Source: Acidobacteriales bacterium 59-55
GTDB lineage: Bacteria > Acidobacteriota > Terriglobia > Terriglobales > Acidobacteriaceae
Direction of reading: 5' to 3'
Assembly: GCA_001897435.1 (NCBI GenBank)
Contig: MKSV01000007.1
Location: 1,364,001 to 1,428,000 of the forward strand
Length of the DNA: 64,000 nt
Made by a program: the position numbers and the translations under genes. Under the pieces are notes generated by a model, which saw nothing but the letters and a program-made list of their open reading frames with translations, was not told where the DNA came from and did no database searches. Shown here in pieces: positions 8,317 through 15,315 of the stretch (position 1 is its first letter; each line of letters starts with the position of its first letter).

Positions 8317-8514
8317 ATGCAGATAATTCCTTTTCATCGGTTCTTTCAGATGTCTGGAATTATCGCTGCCATCCTGCTTGCCCTCCTGCTCTTTGGGACA
8401 GCCACCGGCAGGAATACGCTTGCGTGGATTTATCTCCAATCCACCGAAGCCATAACAAACACACCACATATTTCTCTGGACAGGCTCGATCCGACCTGCC
8501 CGCAGTGCATGTAA
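8317..8514 (+). CDS. Small membrane protein in the secretion operon
   Basis: A 65-residue protein with one hydrophobic helix near the N-terminus (MSGIIAAILLALLLFGTAT, about residues 12-30) and a C-terminal tail ending DPTCPQCM, a CxxC pair. The start at 8317 is favoured by GGAGGAG a few bases upstream; a longer frame from 8260 lacks this. It is not a VirB7 lipoprotein by motif, since no lipobox cysteine follows a signal. Its position and size suggest an accessory envelope component. The CPQC pair could form a disulphide in the periplasm. Confidence 0.6.
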   Translation: MQIIPFHRFFQMSGIIAAILLALLLFGTATGRNTLAWIYLQSTEAITNTPHISLDRLDPTCPQCM

Positions 8515-8535
8515 ACACCAACCGCAGGAGGCAGC

Positions 8536-9324
8536 ATGAAACTTACTCTCACCAAACGTCGGAAATGGCTCATCGGAGCGGGCGCGGCAGTATTGCTCAC
8601 CGCGACGCCCAGCTTCGCCTTGTTCGGCATCGGCGATATTGTCTTCGACCCGACCAGCTACGCGAGCCTCGTATCACAACTCACTACCCTTCAGACGCAG
8701 TACAACATGCTGAAAAACAACATCACGCACTTCTCCGTGAAACAGCAGTGGCAGACGACGCTCCATGCCCTTGAAAACGTCAACGTCGCCAATATGTTCG
8801 GCGAAACGGCAGGCATGAGCATTGCGCTCAATACGAACTCGCCGTCCGCATCGAGTACGGCATGGAAGGCTGCCACTATCACCATGAACGGCAGCGCACC
8901 GACCTACCTTGCCAGTCAGCCTCTCGGCAGCTCTCGCACCTCGCAGCTTGCCTTGATTGAAACCTCCGATGCTGTCTCGCCGGACTGCCTTACGGCCGTC
9001 GGCCAGTACCGCACAGCTCGCAGTGAAAATGCGACGGCCAACACCTCGCTTCTGTCACAGCAGTTCGACGGCAGCGATTCCACCAACAGCGAAGTGCAAC
9101 AGCTTAATCTTCTCAACGCTGCCGAGGCGCAGAAGATGGCCGAGATGCAGTCGCAGGGCACACTACAGGCTTGCCTTGCTTCGCAGATGACGCTTGCAAA
9201 CATGGAGCGGCGGGACGCCCAGGCCGAAGACCTGAACACCGCCGTCTTCGTCCAGCAGCAGCGTTCGGTTAACGACACCAGCGCCGCCAATGAAGGAAGG
9301 ACCTGGGACACCTATCTTCCCTAA
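8536..9324 (+). CDS. trbJ: TrbJ/VirB5-family conjugal transfer protein
   Basis: A 262-residue secreted protein with a signal peptide (KRRKWLIGAGAAVLLTATPSFALF) and the TrbJ-like opening IGDIVFDPTSYASLVSQLTTLQTQYNMLK, which leads into long amphipathic helices. VirB5/TrbJ proteins act at the pilus tip or in mating-pair contact. AGGAGG precedes the ATG. The last residues, SAANEGRTWDTYLP, closely resemble the end of the next gene product, SAAHEGKTWQKYIP, which suggests a common docking motif. Confidence 0.85.
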   Translation: MKLTLTKRRKWLIGAGAAVLLTATPSFALFGIGDIVFDPTSYASLVSQLTTLQTQYNMLKNNITHFSVKQQWQTTLHALENVNVANMFGETAGMSIALNTNSPSASSTAWKAATITMNGSAPTYLASQPLGSSRTSQLALIETSDAVSPDCLTAVGQYRTARSENATANTSLLSQQFDGSDSTNSEVQQLNLLNAAEAQKMAEMQSQGTLQACLASQMTLANMERRDAQAEDLNTAVFVQQQRSVNDTSAANEGRTWDTYLP

Positions 9325-9336
9325 TCGGAGACCGCA

Positions 9337-9606
9337 ATGCTGAAAGCGATCAATACGAAAATCCTGCTCGCCATCCTCGCGGTTCTCACGGCGATTGGTG
9401 GCGCGCTTACCTACCAGCGGCACGACGCAGCGAAAGCCGCCGCTGCCGCCGCCAAAGCAGCGACCATCCTTCAGCAACGGCAGAACGAGGTCGAGGAACG
9501 CAAAGCCGAGGATGAGGCGTTCCGGCGGCGTGTGGAAGCGGACAAGAAAAAACACAACTCCTCAGCCGCCCATGAAGGCAAGACCTGGCAGAAGTACATC
9601 CCCTAA
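9337..9606 (+). CDS. Small membrane-anchored protein with TrbJ-like C-terminal tail
   Basis: An 89-residue protein with one N-terminal hydrophobic segment (ILLAILAVLTAIGGALTY), an alanine-rich helix and a charged coiled-coil-like stretch (RQNEVEERKAEDEAFRRRVEADKKK). It ends SAAHEGKTWQKYIP, nearly the same as the TrbJ C-terminus encoded 12 bp upstream. It may be a TrbK-like entry-exclusion protein by position, since trbK follows trbJ in IncP plasmids, but it has no lipobox, so this is only a guess. RBS GGAGA. Confidence 0.65.
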   Translation: MLKAINTKILLAILAVLTAIGGALTYQRHDAAKAAAAAAKAATILQQRQNEVEERKAEDEAFRRRVEADKKKHNSSAAHEGKTWQKYIP

Positions 9607-9630
9607 ACGCAACTGAGGGAGAGTAGCGAT

Positions 9631-10548
9631 ATGGTCTCCGTAGCTCTATTAGCGCAGGCGCTTCCGAGCGCAAGTTCCGGCGTCGATTGGCTGTACCAGT
9701 TCACCAACAACTTAACCAATCTGACGACGCAGAACGGTGGTGCGCTCACGCAACTTGGACTGACGGAGCTGGCCTGCATCTCCCTCTTTGTGCTCATTAG
9801 CATGGTCGTTAATTGGAATACGCAGAGCATGACACTTCGCTTCCATGCCCAGCCAGTCCACGCAGGCGATTTGGTGAACTTCCTTGTACGTCTCATCGTT
9901 TGCTGCCTGCTCCTGAACTATTGGGTGAATCCCTTCCCCGGTGCGACCTTCGGCATCAACCATTTCTTTTCGTACATCGCGCAGGCGATGGTTGCCGCCT
10001 TCGATCAGAACTCACTCGATAATCTGCTCCAGCTTTTCAAGACCGCTGGCGATAGTACCGCCATGCCGTCGCTCATGGCTCCGGTTCAGATCCTTTGCTA
10101 CTTCGTCGTGCAGGCGCTTCTCGGCATTTCGTCTGCAATTCTGTTTGTGATTAATTGCAGCGCCTTCATCCTCTACGGCGTAACTGCCTTATTCGGTCCT
10201 ATCTTCGTCCCGCTCCTAATGACAAGAACATTCCGAGCGAAGTTCTTTCACTTCCTCGACGTGCTTATCAGCTTTGCGATGATTCGGGCTGTAGCCGCCG
10301 CGTTCATCTTCGTGTGGGGCGGCTTTATGAACGCTTTTATCCAGCAGACTTTCAATGGAAATTACTCGATTGAAATGTGGCTTGCGAATCTCATTCCGTG
10401 CATCATGGTATTCGTCGCCTTCATCGTGAATATGCTCTTTATTCCGAGCATGACACAAGCGATCTTCGGCGGAGCGGCAGGGCTTACCGGAGCACCAGCG
10501 CAACTCGCTGGCGGTGCGGCTGCCCTCGCAATCAAATCGGGAGGATGA
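9631..10548 (+). CDS. trbL: TrbL/VirB6-family polytopic inner-membrane protein
   Basis: A 305-residue protein with at least five to six hydrophobic segments, including LACISLFVLISMVV, FLVRLIVCCLLLNYW, ILCYFVVQALLGISSAILFVIN, FILYGVTALFGPIFVPLLM and LIPCIMVFVAFIVNMLF. VirB6/TrbL proteins form part of the inner-membrane channel. The C-terminus is Gly/Ala-rich, as often in this family. RBS GGGAGAG. It overlaps the next small gene region at its stop. Confidence 0.88.
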   Translation: MVSVALLAQALPSASSGVDWLYQFTNNLTNLTTQNGGALTQLGLTELACISLFVLISMVVNWNTQSMTLRFHAQPVHAGDLVNFLVRLIVCCLLLNYWVNPFPGATFGINHFFSYIAQAMVAAFDQNSLDNLLQLFKTAGDSTAMPSLMAPVQILCYFVVQALLGISSAILFVINCSAFILYGVTALFGPIFVPLLMTRTFRAKFFHFLDVLISFAMIRAVAAAFIFVWGGFMNAFIQQTFNGNYSIEMWLANLIPCIMVFVAFIVNMLFIPSMTQAIFGGAAGLTGAPAQLAGGAAALAIKSGG

Positions 10549-10550
10549 GC

Positions 10551-10739
10551 ATGTGGAATTTCTTGTTGGGGTTTCTATTCGCGCGAGCTACCGGAGCATC
10601 ACGAATCATTCGGCCCTTGTTGCTGCTTCTGCTAGCAGGGTCCATGATCGCCGGACTGATTTACGCTTTCGCGGTCTTTCATGCAGTCAATCAAAGGAGT
10701 CATTCTCCCCATGTCCACGCACACAGCAGTAGTCAATGA
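10551..10739 (+). CDS. Small membrane protein between trbL and trbF
   Basis: A 62-residue protein: a short N-terminus, one strong hydrophobic helix (IIRPLLLLLLAGSMIAGLIYAFAVF) and a His/Ser-rich tail (RSHSPHVHAHSSSQ). The ATG at 10551 is chosen because GGAGG lies 6 bases upstream; an ATG at 10545 overlapping the trbL stop is also in frame. The 3' end overlaps the start of trbF. No family is recognised; it may be an accessory inner-membrane subunit. Confidence 0.6.
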   Translation: MWNFLLGFLFARATGASRIIRPLLLLLLAGSMIAGLIYAFAVFHAVNQRSHSPHVHAHSSSQ

Positions 10740-11523
10740 GCAACCAATACTGACGCCGGAGCAGGCAGTGCTCACGGACCAGATAGGCAATGAAGTCTAC
10801 GCCTCTCACTATGCTGAACGGAAAACCTACCGTTTCATCCTCGCCTGTGAAACGGTCCTGCTATGCGGAGCAATATGGAGCAGCGTATCCCTAGCCCATC
10901 GCCCGGTCATTAACCGCTACGTCCGCATTGATGAAATGGGCCGCGCCCAGGCCATCCAGTACAGCGATCTTGACTACACTCCCCGCGAAGGCGAGGTGCG
11001 AACATACCTCACTGATTGGGCGAACTACCGCTACACGATCAATCGGGACACGATTGCCAGCAAGTACCCTCTCAACTACTACTTTCTTTCTCAATCGCTT
11101 GCCTCGCAGTTGATGACCGATGACAACCAGAACCATCTGGTTTCTCAAGTCATGGGCGGCCAGATGGAGCAGAGCGATGTAGAGGTGCGAGACGTAACGA
11201 TTACCTCCATGTCTGTGCAGACGATTCAGCGGGCTAAGGTCGCCCGTGGCACAGCACTGGTAGCCATCGACAGAACCTATTCCCCAGACCACTCGCGCCA
11301 GCCCCGGACGGAGCATTGGATGCTGAGTGTGACCTACTATCTCAATCCGGCCCAGGTGAGCGATCAGGCCAAAATCTTCCCACAATTTGAGACCATCAAC
11401 CCGCTTGGATTGACCATTACAGAGTTCCATGAGAATCGCATCTCCGTCGATCCAATCGCGCCAGGCGCTCCGGCTCCTACCGCGAGCGGAGTTGCCGTGC
11501 CGATGACAGGAGCGGCACGGTGA
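10711..11523 (+). CDS. trbF: VirB8/TrbF-family inner-membrane scaffold protein
   Basis: A 270-residue bitopic protein. The N-terminal cytoplasmic part (ASHYAERKTYRF) leads into one membrane helix (ILACETVLLCGAIWSSVSLA). A periplasmic VirB8-like domain follows, with RYVRIDEMGRAQ, YTPREGEVRTYLTDWANYRYTI and WMLSVTYYLNP. VirB8 proteins nucleate assembly of the channel. The start at 10711 is preferred because AAAGGAG lies 11 bases upstream; an in-frame ATG at 10681 would overlap the preceding gene further. Confidence 0.88.
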   Translation: MSTHTAVVNEQPILTPEQAVLTDQIGNEVYASHYAERKTYRFILACETVLLCGAIWSSVSLAHRPVINRYVRIDEMGRAQAIQYSDLDYTPREGEVRTYLTDWANYRYTINRDTIASKYPLNYYFLSQSLASQLMTDDNQNHLVSQVMGGQMEQSDVEVRDVTITSMSVQTIQRAKVARGTALVAIDRTYSPDHSRQPRTEHWMLSVTYYLNPAQVSDQAKIFPQFETINPLGLTITEFHENRISVDPIAPGAPAPTASGVAVPMTGAAR

Positions 11524-12500
11524 GCTTCGACCTGATACTGCCGTTCTTTCCCGATGAACTGCGGGCGCTGCTGCTGGACCCGTCCATCTCGGATCTGATG
11601 ATTAATGGGACGCGCGGCGTGTACGCGGATCGCGGCGGCGTTGTCGAGCAAATAATGCTCTCCACGCCGTACACAAACGACCGCTTGCAGGCTGCGATAG
11701 AGCGCGTCGCCCGTTTACTTGGGCAAGACCTCACCAGCCAGAACCCCATCCTGAATACCCGCCTGCCGGATGGCTCCAGAGTCGCCGTTGTCGGTTCGCC
11801 ATCATCCATCAACGGGCCGACGTTCACGGTGCGGAAATTCAATCGCTGGTTCACGTCCGATGAGCTGATTGCATCAGGCAGCTTGCCGAAAGAGATTCGA
11901 GACAGGGTTGTGGACTTCATTGGAGAGCGAAAGAACGGCATTATCAGCGGCGGAACTGGCAGCGGGAAGACGACTCTGATGAAAGCCTTGCTTGACCATG
12001 TGCCGTTGCAGGAACGGCTCATCGTCATCGAGCAGCCCGCCGAGTTGAAAATAACCCATCCGAACGCCGTTCGGTGGGAGGCGGTGGAAGCCATCCCCGG
12101 CCAGGTTGCCGTCACTCCGAGCCAGCTTGTAGCCGCCGCGCTACGCCATCGTCCCGACCGCATCATCATGGGCGAGATACGCGATGAATGCGGCTACGAC
12201 CTCTTGCAAGCGATGAATACGGGGCATGGTGGAACGCTGTCCACCATCCATGCAAAGAGCGCGTGGGACGCGCTCAATCGTCTCTCCGACCTCGCCCTGA
12301 GTGCAAGGCCGAATCTTAACCACTCTTTCATCCGTTCGGAGACGGCCGAGGCCATTGACTTTGTTCTTTATTGCGAGCGCGATCATGCGGGCCGACGCCG
12401 GGTACGCGAGTTGATTCGCGTGAAGGGCTACAGCCATGCGGAGCAATCCTTCGAGACAGAGGACATCTACCGAGCCTCCACCACGGCAAGTGCGGCATGA
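11520..12500 (+). CDS. virB11: VirB11/TrbB secretion ATPase
   Basis: A 326-residue hexameric traffic ATPase at the base of the secretion channel. It has an N-terminal domain with LLLDPSISDLMINGTRGVYADRGG, Walker A GGTGSGKTTLMKAL near residue 143, an Asp box (LIVIEQPAELKI), Walker B-type region RPDRIIMGEIRDE and His box GHGGTLSTIHA. The start is GTG, overlapping the trbF stop (GTGA), a sign of translational coupling. It is the last recognised secretion gene; the region after it to 12997 has no clear gene. Confidence 0.94.
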   Translation: MSFDLILPFFPDELRALLLDPSISDLMINGTRGVYADRGGVVEQIMLSTPYTNDRLQAAIERVARLLGQDLTSQNPILNTRLPDGSRVAVVGSPSSINGPTFTVRKFNRWFTSDELIASGSLPKEIRDRVVDFIGERKNGIISGGTGSGKTTLMKALLDHVPLQERLIVIEQPAELKITHPNAVRWEAVEAIPGQVAVTPSQLVAAALRHRPDRIIMGEIRDECGYDLLQAMNTGHGGTLSTIHAKSAWDALNRLSDLALSARPNLNHSFIRSETAEAIDFVLYCERDHAGRRRVRELIRVKGYSHAEQSFETEDIYRASTTASAA

Positions 12501-12534
12501 GTTGAGGACGGAAACCCGAATTGGAGCGTCCGGC

Positions 12535-12957
12535 ATGAATAACCTTCTTGAGCATGATGCGGCGAATACACCCTCACCGTTGGAGTGTGCTCTTGAGCAT
12601 GGCCGCACCGAACTTCAAGACGAGCGAATACGGATGCGAGGGACGCTGCTTTGCCCGGAGATCGGGCAGAGAACATGGTTCTGGTTTGCCGTTCAAATGA
12701 CATCGTCAGGAAGCGAAGGATGCGCGGTCGTTCCGGCGCGTGTCTCCCCAGAGTCATTCCGTCCATGTTCGGTCACTGCTTCGGGGCTTATGCGACGCCC
12801 GGCGGCAGGCTCGTTCTTCTGCTTTTACGGCTTTCAGAAAATCTTTTCGGTAAAAACTCCGCACAGAATGCGGACGAAAAGAGTTTCCGAACCTTCCGCA
12901 AATGCAGAACTTCGGCCTTGGGAGTCGCGCCCACTCGCTAGGCTTCGCCCGGTGTGA
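12535..12957 (+). CDS. Doubtful hypothetical protein after virB11
   Basis: An open frame of 140 codons beginning 34 bp after virB11 with a weak GGAG upstream. The first 50 residues (NNLLEHDAANTPSPLECALEHGRTELQDERIRMRG) look protein-like; the later part does not and overlaps a strong hairpin at 12843-12881. I recognise no domain. The stretch could instead be a non-coding transfer-related region. Confidence 0.25.
   Translation: MNNLLEHDAANTPSPLECALEHGRTELQDERIRMRGTLLCPEIGQRTWFWFAVQMTSSGSEGCAVVPARVSPESFRPCSVTASGLMRRPAAGSFFCFYGFQKIFSVKTPHRMRTKRVSEPSANAELRPWESRPLARLRPV
12843..12881. other. Bulged hairpin between the secretion and mobilisation modules
   Basis: Two stacked inverted repeats: CTTTTCG (12843-12849) with CGAAAAG (12875-12881), and TCCGCA (12858-12863) with TGCGGA (12869-12874). 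They are separated by an 8-base bulge on one side. The place, between virB11 and ssb, would suit an origin of transfer or a regulatory RNA; neither is shown. Confidence 0.4.
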
Positions 12958-12974
12958 CCCGAACAAGGTTCGGG
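12958..12974. promoter_or_regulatory. Palindrome upstream of ssb
   Basis: Perfect inverted repeat CCCGAAC-AAG-GTTCGGG, ending 23 bp before the ssb ATG. A likely operator, or a hairpin in the ssb leader. Confidence 0.45.
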
Positions 12975-12997
12975 AATTCAAAAACGGAGACACTACC

Positions 12998-13390
12998 ATG
13001 TACCTCAATCGCGCTACCCTTATCGGCTACCTTGGCAACGACGCCGAGGTTCGCAACGGCAACAACAACCAGAACTTCACCACGTTCTCGGTTGCCACCA
13101 AGACCTCCCACAAGGACAAAGAGAGCGGCGAATACATCTCGCATACCGAATGGCATCGCTGCATCGTCTTCGGGAAGTTCGGTGAGTTCGCGGCCACGCT
13201 CAAGAAGGGCGCACACGTACAGGTTGAGGGTGAGATTCGCCACACCGAGTACACGCCTAAGAAGGCGAAGAAGCCGGTACGCACTGACAGCGTTCGGGTC
13301 ACTTCCATCCTCAAGCTCGACCGCGCAGAGAAGGCCAGCGCGGACGAGCAGGAGTTCGATGAGATGCCCGCAGAGGAAGAGGCCGAATAG
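12998..13390 (+). CDS. ssb: Single-stranded DNA-binding protein of the element
   Basis: A 130-residue SSB. It has the OB-fold landmarks MYLNRATLIGYLGNDAEVR, FTTFSVATKTS, HTEWHRCIVFGKFGEFAATLKKGAHVQVEGEIRHTEY and an acidic tail. The tail ends EEEAE rather than the canonical DDDIPF-type tip, so docking to host SSB partners may be altered. The start at 12998 is set by homology and GGAG 9 bases upstream. It probably coats the transferred strand. A clear terminator follows at 13413. Confidence 0.93.
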   Translation: MYLNRATLIGYLGNDAEVRNGNNNQNFTTFSVATKTSHKDKESGEYISHTEWHRCIVFGKFGEFAATLKKGAHVQVEGEIRHTEYTPKKAKKPVRTDSVRVTSILKLDRAEKASADEQEFDEMPAEEEAE

Positions 13391-13412
13391 GCCCTTCCTC
13401 CACATGGCTGAG

Positions 13413-13438
13413 GCCCGGTCAATCACCGGGCTTCTTTT
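13413..13438 (+). terminator. Rho-independent terminator after ssb
   Basis: Stem GCCCGGT (13413-13419) / ACCGGGC (13425-13431), 5-base loop, then TTCTTTT. It lies 23 bp after the ssb stop. Confidence 0.75.
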
Positions 13439-13481
13439 CCTGCTAAGGCCCGCAGCATCGCGCTCCAAAAGAGGTGCTTCC

Positions 13482-14429
13482 ATGAATCTAGTCGCCCACC
13501 AATTCCTCAACCGTTGCTTCGCACCGGAAGAGACGATTGCTCTCCTGCTTCGCAGGGAGAGTCCAACCGTTCCGACGCAGCGCGTCGTCACACTGGAAAC
13601 TGCGCTTGCCCCACGCTATCAGGCGTGGCTCTCGTATGAGAACGGCACCGGAGCGAACGTCTATGCCGCCGCGAATCCTCTTCGCCCTGGCAGCCGCAAG
13701 CGCACGAAAGAGTGCATCGCTTCCGTCCGGCATCTGTACCTCGACATTGACGAGGATGGCGATGCCCGACTCGCTGCGCTCCGGGCATCGCAACTTGTAC
13801 CGCCGCCGACCTCGATTCTCTCCACATCTCCCGGCAAGTATCAGGTACTTTGGCGCGTCGAAGGCTTCGACTTTGCGGGGCAAGAACGGACGCTCAAGCT
13901 GCTCGCTATCGCCTTCGGCGGCGATCCCGCTTGCACCGATTGCAACCGTGTCCTGCGCGTCCCCGGTTTCCTGAATCGGAAATACGATCCTTCATACCGA
14001 GTCACGGTCGAATATCCCGACGATTCCATCTGGACTCCTGATGACTTCGAGCTTGATACGGATGCGGTCGATGCCATGCACTTTGTTTCCATCTCGACGC
14101 CTCGCAAGCCGCCGTTGAAGCACAGCCATTCGGAGAGCGATTGGGCATGGGTTTCCCATGAGCTTGCCCACGGCAAAGATGCCGTGAAGCTCACGCGGGA
14201 GTTGGCTTCGCTCCGCCTCGACAAGCCCAATCCTCTCTACTACTCGCAGCGCACCGTCGATATTGCTTCGGCTCGCCTTTGGCTCATCGAAGGTATCGCC
14301 ATCGACGACGTAATCACCATGCTTGAGTCGCGCCGCTGCGCCGAGCTTTCCGCCGCACTTTGCTCCGCTCGTGCGCGGGAGATTGCGGCGACCGCACAGC
14401 GCATGATTGCCCACCGAAAGACAGTTTGA
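13482..14429 (+). CDS. RepB-like primase domain protein
   Basis: A 315-residue protein with an archaeo-eukaryotic primase-type (RepB primase-like) fold. The metal-binding motif is LYLDIDEDG near residue 87. A later SPGKYQVLWRVEG segment and the FGGDPACTDCNRVLRVPGFLNRKY segment are also typical of this family. It probably primes replication of the transferred strand. The start at 13482 has GAGGTG upstream; an open frame continues upstream through ssb in another phase and is not the gene. Confidence 0.82.
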   Translation: MNLVAHQFLNRCFAPEETIALLLRRESPTVPTQRVVTLETALAPRYQAWLSYENGTGANVYAAANPLRPGSRKRTKECIASVRHLYLDIDEDGDARLAALRASQLVPPPTSILSTSPGKYQVLWRVEGFDFAGQERTLKLLAIAFGGDPACTDCNRVLRVPGFLNRKYDPSYRVTVEYPDDSIWTPDDFELDTDAVDAMHFVSISTPRKPPLKHSHSESDWAWVSHELAHGKDAVKLTRELASLRLDKPNPLYYSQRTVDIASARLWLIEGIAIDDVITMLESRRCAELSAALCSARAREIAATAQRMIAHRKTV

Positions 14430-14452
14430 TTTCAACCCTAAAGGAGAATGCA

Positions 14453-14779
14453 ATGCCACTGCTGGAAGTCATCCAAACCCGCCACGTCAGCGCCTCGATT
14501 CGGCTCACCGATTCAACGGCTTTATTGGTCGATCAGTATGCCGCTTTCATCAAAGCGCCCGCAGACAATGTTGTCGAAGAATCCTTGAAGCATGTCTTCG
14601 CCAAAGACCGCGACTTTCAGGAGTATCTGAAGTCGCCCGAAGCGCAGCGGATTACGCCGACGCTTCGCGTGCGTCGTGCCAATGCCAATGATGGCGCGGA
14701 AGCATCACCGAAGAAGCCTGTTTCCACTGCATCATCAGCGTCCCAAACACCGGCAGTTGTGGCGGGATCGAGAGCATGA
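14453..14779 (+). CDS. Small conserved-looking accessory protein, function unknown
   Basis: A 108-residue protein with an N-terminal strand-helix region (SASIRLTDSTALLVDQYAAFIKAPADNVVEESLKHVFAKDRDFQEYL) that resembles a ribbon-helix-helix DNA-binding unit, then a Ser/Ala/Pro-rich tail. AAAGGAG precedes the ATG at 14453. It lies between the primase and the MobC-like gene. A DNA-binding role in the relaxosome or in regulation is plausible but not proven. Confidence 0.6.
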   Translation: MPLLEVIQTRHVSASIRLTDSTALLVDQYAAFIKAPADNVVEESLKHVFAKDRDFQEYLKSPEAQRITPTLRVRRANANDGAEASPKKPVSTASSASQTPAVVAGSRA

Positions 14780-14864
14780 TTCTCCGCCTGCATCCGTGGC
14801 AGTACCAGAGCGGTGCTTCGCACCGGATGTATTTCGACACTCCACCCCTAGTAGGGTCGTGCAG

Positions 14865-14928
14865 GGTGCACTTAGGTGCACTTGTTTAGAACCAACCACA
14901 TAGCAAAATCGGGTGCACCTGGGTGCAC
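14865..14928 (+). repeat. Four GGTGCAC iterons before the mobilisation operon
   Basis: GGTGCAC occurs at 14865, 14875, 14912 and 14922: two pairs, each with an exact 10-bp period, with the pairs 47 bp apart. The centre GTGCAC is itself a palindrome. The block fills the gap upstream of the MobC-like gene (ATG 14949). It is the best candidate for the relaxosome/oriT binding region or for an autoregulatory operator. Confidence 0.65.
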
Positions 14929-14948
14929 CTGAGATTTTGAGGTGTTGC

Positions 14949-15311
14949 ATGGCAATTCTCGATGCCGAAACCACCGCGGTTTCAGACGCCGACCGCGCAG
15001 CCAACAGGGTATGTCCCGTGACGGTGAAACTCACTCAGGAGGAGCATCGCGCCGTCACGGAACACGCCGAAGGATTGGGTCAGGCCCGCAGCGAATGGAT
15101 GCGCGATGTCATTCTCCGCGAGTTGCAAACTTCTCCCAACGATCCTCTGTTGGAGGAAGTTGTCGGCATTCGCCTGCTCCTTATCAATGTCCTTCGCCCG
15201 CTCGCGGGCGGCCAACAAATGCCTTCTGAAGCGTTCGATAAGTTGCTCGAAAACGTCGGCACGCGGAAGCAGGAGATTGTTCAAAAGATGATTTCGGCAC
15301 GGAGGAGGTGA
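14949..15311 (+). CDS. MobC/CopG-like relaxosome accessory protein
   Basis: A 120-residue protein with a ribbon-helix-helix-like segment (CPVTVKLTQEEHRAVTEHAEGLGQARSEWMRDVILREL, about residues 22-59), followed by a helical C-terminus (EEVVGIRLLLINVLRPLAGG). This layout is common to MobC- and TraY-type proteins that help the relaxase at oriT. It starts 21 bp after the last GGTGCAC repeat, and the coupling-protein gene follows 4 bp later. The family call is by layout, not by detailed identity. Confidence 0.65.
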   Translation: MAILDAETTAVSDADRAANRVCPVTVKLTQEEHRAVTEHAEGLGQARSEWMRDVILRELQTSPNDPLLEEVVGIRLLLINVLRPLAGGQQMPSEAFDKLLENVGTRKQEIVQKMISARRR

Positions 15312-15315
15312 GGCG

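Noticed and set aside
12954-13481. Upstream extension of the primase frame through the ssb gene
   Set aside because: It is in a different phase across ssb and is full of Arg/Ser/Pro. A clear primase start with RBS is at 13482, after the ssb terminator.
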